From NCBI GenBank assembly GCA_031419455.1, contig JANOKS010000135.1, positions 10,001-74,000 of the forward strand: DNA of 64,000 bases, given 5' to 3'. This document shows, in pieces, positions 61,919-64,000 of this stretch. Every line of letters begins with the position of its first letter. Position 1 is the first letter of the stretch. Source of the stretch: UBA7672 sp031419455 (GTDB taxonomy: Bacteria; Pseudomonadota; Alphaproteobacteria; Caulobacterales; Hyphomonadaceae). The position numbers were made by a program, and so were the translations under genes. The notes under the pieces are model-generated. The model was not told the origin of the DNA. It was given only the letters and a program-made list of their open reading frames with translations, and did no database searches.

Positions 61919-62142
61919 GTTGCGATCCTTCTCCGTCGCGCACGCAGAGTCGTTCCCCGGCGTGCGCACAATCAACATGGTGACCAGACAGTCTGGCCGC
62001 ATGGTCTTGCACAGCGGGAACGCAGCGCAGTTGCATACGGTTCCGGTTTCGCGGCTTTGGGGGAATGTGGCGCCGGGGTGGAGAATGCGGCGGGAATGTG
62101 ATGCGCGCGGGATGGTCCGTGTACGGACAAAACGCCGCGATC

Positions 62143-62790
62143 TCAGCCGCGCGGGAGCGCTGAGGGATGGGGAGTAGCGAATAGCGAATAGTGAGCAGGC
62201 GGGCCACGGGCTTTCGTGAGCACGCGCTCGTGCTTCGACGGACGCTCCCTACGGTCGCTGCTCAGCATGAGCGCTACGCGGGCATTGCTGCTTTTCATCG
62301 TCGAAACATCCACCGCCTCATGGTGAGCAGCGCGAAGCGCGCCCGTCGAACCATGGGCGACGAAGGGATTGTTGCCTTCGTGTTTCGCCAGGCGCCTGAA
62401 GCGCTCGCGGACCATCGCCTCCGGATCGGCCGCCCAGCGGGCGAGCGCGAGGAAGCGGCGGTTCATGTCGAACGGCGTGCGCGGGCATGGGCCGCCATAC
62501 GCGGCGGGCGGTGTGAGGATGATTTGTCTGTCGTCGAGGTGGAGGGGGTTGCCGCTGAGGAGTTGTGCGACGCCCTGCGCGATGAGTTGATCGCGGAGCC
62601 ATTCGGACTGGCGCAGCCCTTCCCAGCTGTCACGCCAGTCTTGCCTGAAGCGGTGGCCGTGGCGAATGCGCCTGAAGCGCGCGATGAAGTTCAGCACCGC
62701 GACGAGCCACGCGACAAAAGCATAGACAGGCCAGGCCCAGCTTGGGGCCTCGCCTTGTGTCGATGCGTCGTGGGTCTCAGCGACTGTCAT
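62143..62790 (-). CDS. Hypothetical membrane protein with repeat-derived C-terminus
   Basis: 215 residues from ATG 62790 (MTVAETHDAST). One membrane helix at about 20-38, then a basic region (IARFRRIRHGHRFRQDWRD) and a domain with LARWAADPEAMVRERFRRLAKHEG. The last ~60 residues are encoded by the dispersed repeat that also occurs at 45.85 kb, so the native C-terminus was probably lost or extended. Confidence 0.5.
   Translation of the reverse strand: MTVAETHDASTQGEAPSWAWPVYAFVAWLVAVLNFIARFRRIRHGHRFRQDWRDSWEGLRQSEWLRDQLIAQGVAQLLSGNPLHLDDRQIILTPPAAYGGPCPRTPFDMNRRFLALARWAADPEAMVRERFRRLAKHEGNNPFVAHGSTGALRAAHHEAVDVSTMKSSNARVALMLSSDRRERPSKHERVLTKARGPPAHYSLFATPHPSALPRG
62217..62357. repeat. Dispersed repeat (CTTCGACGGACGCTCCC family), copy 2
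   Basis: CTTCGACGGACGCTCCC, ACGGTCGCTGCTCAG and ATGAGCGCT, as in 45845-45985 with single-base differences. A second arm, GTGAGCAGCGCGAAGCGCGCCC and GTCGAACC, follows at about 62322. Confidence 0.7.
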
Positions 62791-62838
62791 GGGCGCGATT
62801 ATACGGCGCCATTTACCCCCGCCGATCCTGTGCCTCTG

Positions 62839-62928
62839 TTTCCCCCAAATTCTTCGAGCAAGTGATTGATCGGATTGGAAATCGCGACCGAGTTTCCCCC
62901 AAATCGTGACAACGACTTTCCCCCAAAC
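62839..62928. repeat. Three direct repeats TTTCCCCCAAA upstream of the 62790 gene
   Basis: TTTCCCCCAAAT at 62839-62850 and 62893-62904, and TTTCCCCCAAAC at 62917-62928 (offsets 54 and 24 bases). They lie in the divergent space between the hypothetical membrane protein gene and the GcvR-like gene and may be regulator sites. Confidence 0.55.
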
Positions 62929-63007
62929 TCCGCGCAAATTCTGGCGGGCCATGGCGCGGCGCGGCGCCTTCGCCTAACAACGACATTCAACCCAAGCGAG
63001 GTATCCC

Positions 63008-63517
63008 ATGGCGTTGCTGGTCCTCAGCGTTGTCGGCAGCGACCGGCCCGGCCTGACCAAGGCGCTGGCGGCGGCCGTGCTGTCGGCCGGCGGCAACTGG
63101 CTCGAGAGCCACCTCTCGCGGCTGGGCGGGCTCTATGTCGGCTCGGTGCTGGTTGATCTGCCGCAAGGCAAGACCGAGGCGTTGCGCGCTGCTGTGGCCG
63201 CCGTCGATGCAGCCGGGCTGGAGGTGCGCATCGTGCCGGCGGGGACGGGCGCGGGCGCGGCTGGCGAGACGCTGGAGTTCAGCGTGGTGGGGCAGGACCG
63301 GCCCGGCATCGTGCGCCAGGTGACGGCGGCGATCAGCGACCTCGGCGCCAACATCGAAAGCTTCCGCACATGGCTGAGCACGGAGGCCCACTCCGGCGCG
63401 CCGCTCTTCCACATGGCGGCCAACCTGCGCCTGCCTGCGGGGTTGTCTGCGAGCAAGGTGCAGGACGCGCTGGAGGCGATCTCGGGCGAGATCATGGTGG
63501 ATGTGGCGGTGGGGTAG
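63008..63517 (+). CDS. GcvR-like tandem ACT-domain protein
   Basis: 169 residues. Two ACT domains: LLVLSVVGSDRPGLTKALAAAVLSAGGNWLESHLSRLGG at the start and FSVVGQDRPGIVRQVTAAISDLGANIESFRTW in the second half. This is the glycine-cleavage repressor (GcvR) pattern. It probably senses an amino acid and controls a partner regulator; no gcv genes are nearby. Confidence 0.88.
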   Translation: MALLVLSVVGSDRPGLTKALAAAVLSAGGNWLESHLSRLGGLYVGSVLVDLPQGKTEALRAAVAAVDAAGLEVRIVPAGTGAGAAGETLEFSVVGQDRPGIVRQVTAAISDLGANIESFRTWLSTEAHSGAPLFHMAANLRLPAGLSASKVQDALEAISGEIMVDVAVG

Positions 63518-63542
63518 GGGGGAGTCGCCGAACTCTTGCTGC

Positions 63543-64000
63543 TTACGGACTTTGGTCACTAGGAAATTTGAGGTTGAACTTCCGTTCGATCCGCACCCTG
63601 TTTAAGGTTGAGCCGAGCGCCAACTCTTTCACCATCTCAGTGGCGACCGTTTCGACTTTAAGTCGCTCAACGCTTTCAGGTCTTTGACGCGCTGCGGTCA
63701 GGCACGCCTTTATCGCATTCCAACGCCTGCTTTCCGACATCGCTTGGACCGCGGCTTTCAACTCGGGAACGCTCAACGTCGACAGGCGAGTGGCTTGATA
63801 GTCTCCTACGCTTTCACTTTTTGCGACGTCCTCTAGGGTTTTAGCGAGATCCATAGAGGCAATTTCGGACGCAAGGCCCTCTTTCATCGCAGCAGCAAAT
63901 GTCGGGTCGATTTCGCTTGCGATCATGAAAGGTTCGGCCCCCACATCAAAAAAATATGGCCCTCTTCCCTTGTGTGCACCGACGTATTGCGAAGCGAGTT
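63543..64000 (-). CDS. Hypothetical protein (N-terminus beyond the right edge)
   Basis: The frame is open to the window end. The visible part begins LASQYVGAHKGRGPYFFDVG, then AEPFMIASEIDPTFAAAMKEGLASEIAS. It ends NLKFPSDQSP at 63543. A GTG at 63944 could be mistaken for the start, but good coding sequence continues upstream. Predicted helical. No family recognised. Confidence 0.65.
   Translation of the reverse strand, partial: LASQYVGAHKGRGPYFFDVGAEPFMIASEIDPTFAAAMKEGLASEIASMDLAKTLEDVAKSESVGDYQATRLSTLSVPELKAAVQAMSESRRWNAIKACLTAARQRPESVERLKVETVATEMVKELALGSTLNRVRIERKFNLKFPSDQSP

Noticed and set aside
62839..62928. CRISPR array
   Set aside because: Only three 11-base repeats with unequal spacing and no cas genes.

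Overview
The window is high-GC alphaproteobacterial chromosome, most likely from the Caulobacterales/Hyphomonadaceae side of the class. The evidence is the order enoyl-CoA hydratase - rpsT - dnaA - dnaN - recF - gyrB, a cluster of GANTC (CcrM-type) sites upstream of dnaA, a 1271-residue TonB-dependent receptor, a SCO1 - RegB/RegA redox module, and many small lipoproteins. No tRNA, rRNA or CRISPR array was recognised.

Bases 1 to about 4915 are foreign DNA: a partial Abi_2-type HEPN protein, a small DUF6471 HTH-like protein, an IS1595-family transposase, a 20-codon ORF with its own terminator, a DUF4760 protein, a P63C-domain protein, a zinc-ribbon membrane protein and a winged-helix-like protein. 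Four sites matching ACCATC-N6-GRTGGT or a close variant are spread through this block, three of them on promoters. The block abuts a comM gene cut just after its Walker B motif, so the island appears to be inserted in comM. A second, intact IS1595-type element (5880-7798) with 25-bp terminal repeats and an 8-bp target duplication lies just upstream of comM. It carries a HEPN/MltR-like passenger and two small antisense genes.

Bases 7.9-17.6 kb hold the replication genes. From 18.3 to 28 kb come the large TonB receptor, a YgjP-type metallopeptidase, a large unknown lipoprotein and the SCO1/RegB/RegA module. From 28 to 42 kb come housekeeping genes (rlmN, trmB, gpsA) mixed with small exported proteins, an AbrB/Doc toxin-antitoxin pair with a frameshifted toxin, an FMN 2-hydroxyacid dehydrogenase, a beta-carbonic anhydrase, two TetR regulators, and a DUF559 gene packaged between REP-like hairpins. 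Several intergenic inverted-repeat families occur here.

From 42 to 46 kb there is an iron-uptake unit: a Fur-like box, a Fiu-type catecholate siderophore receptor and the PiuC/YbiX dioxygenase. A small membrane-protein gene with its own promoter and terminator precedes it. From 46 to 64 kb are a TraB/GumN protein, argG, ppa, typA, small lipoproteins including a cytochrome c, a VWA protein, a CocE-type hydrolase, a dicarboxylate symporter, an alpha/beta hydrolase, two tandem paralogous exported proteins, trmD-rplS, a TonB protein, a GcvR-like ACT protein, and the 3' part of a gene that leaves the window.

The main candidates for something new are the DUF559 mini-element bounded by REP-like palindromes, the DUF6471-linked operator family in the comM island, and the HEPN cargo of the second IS1595 element.
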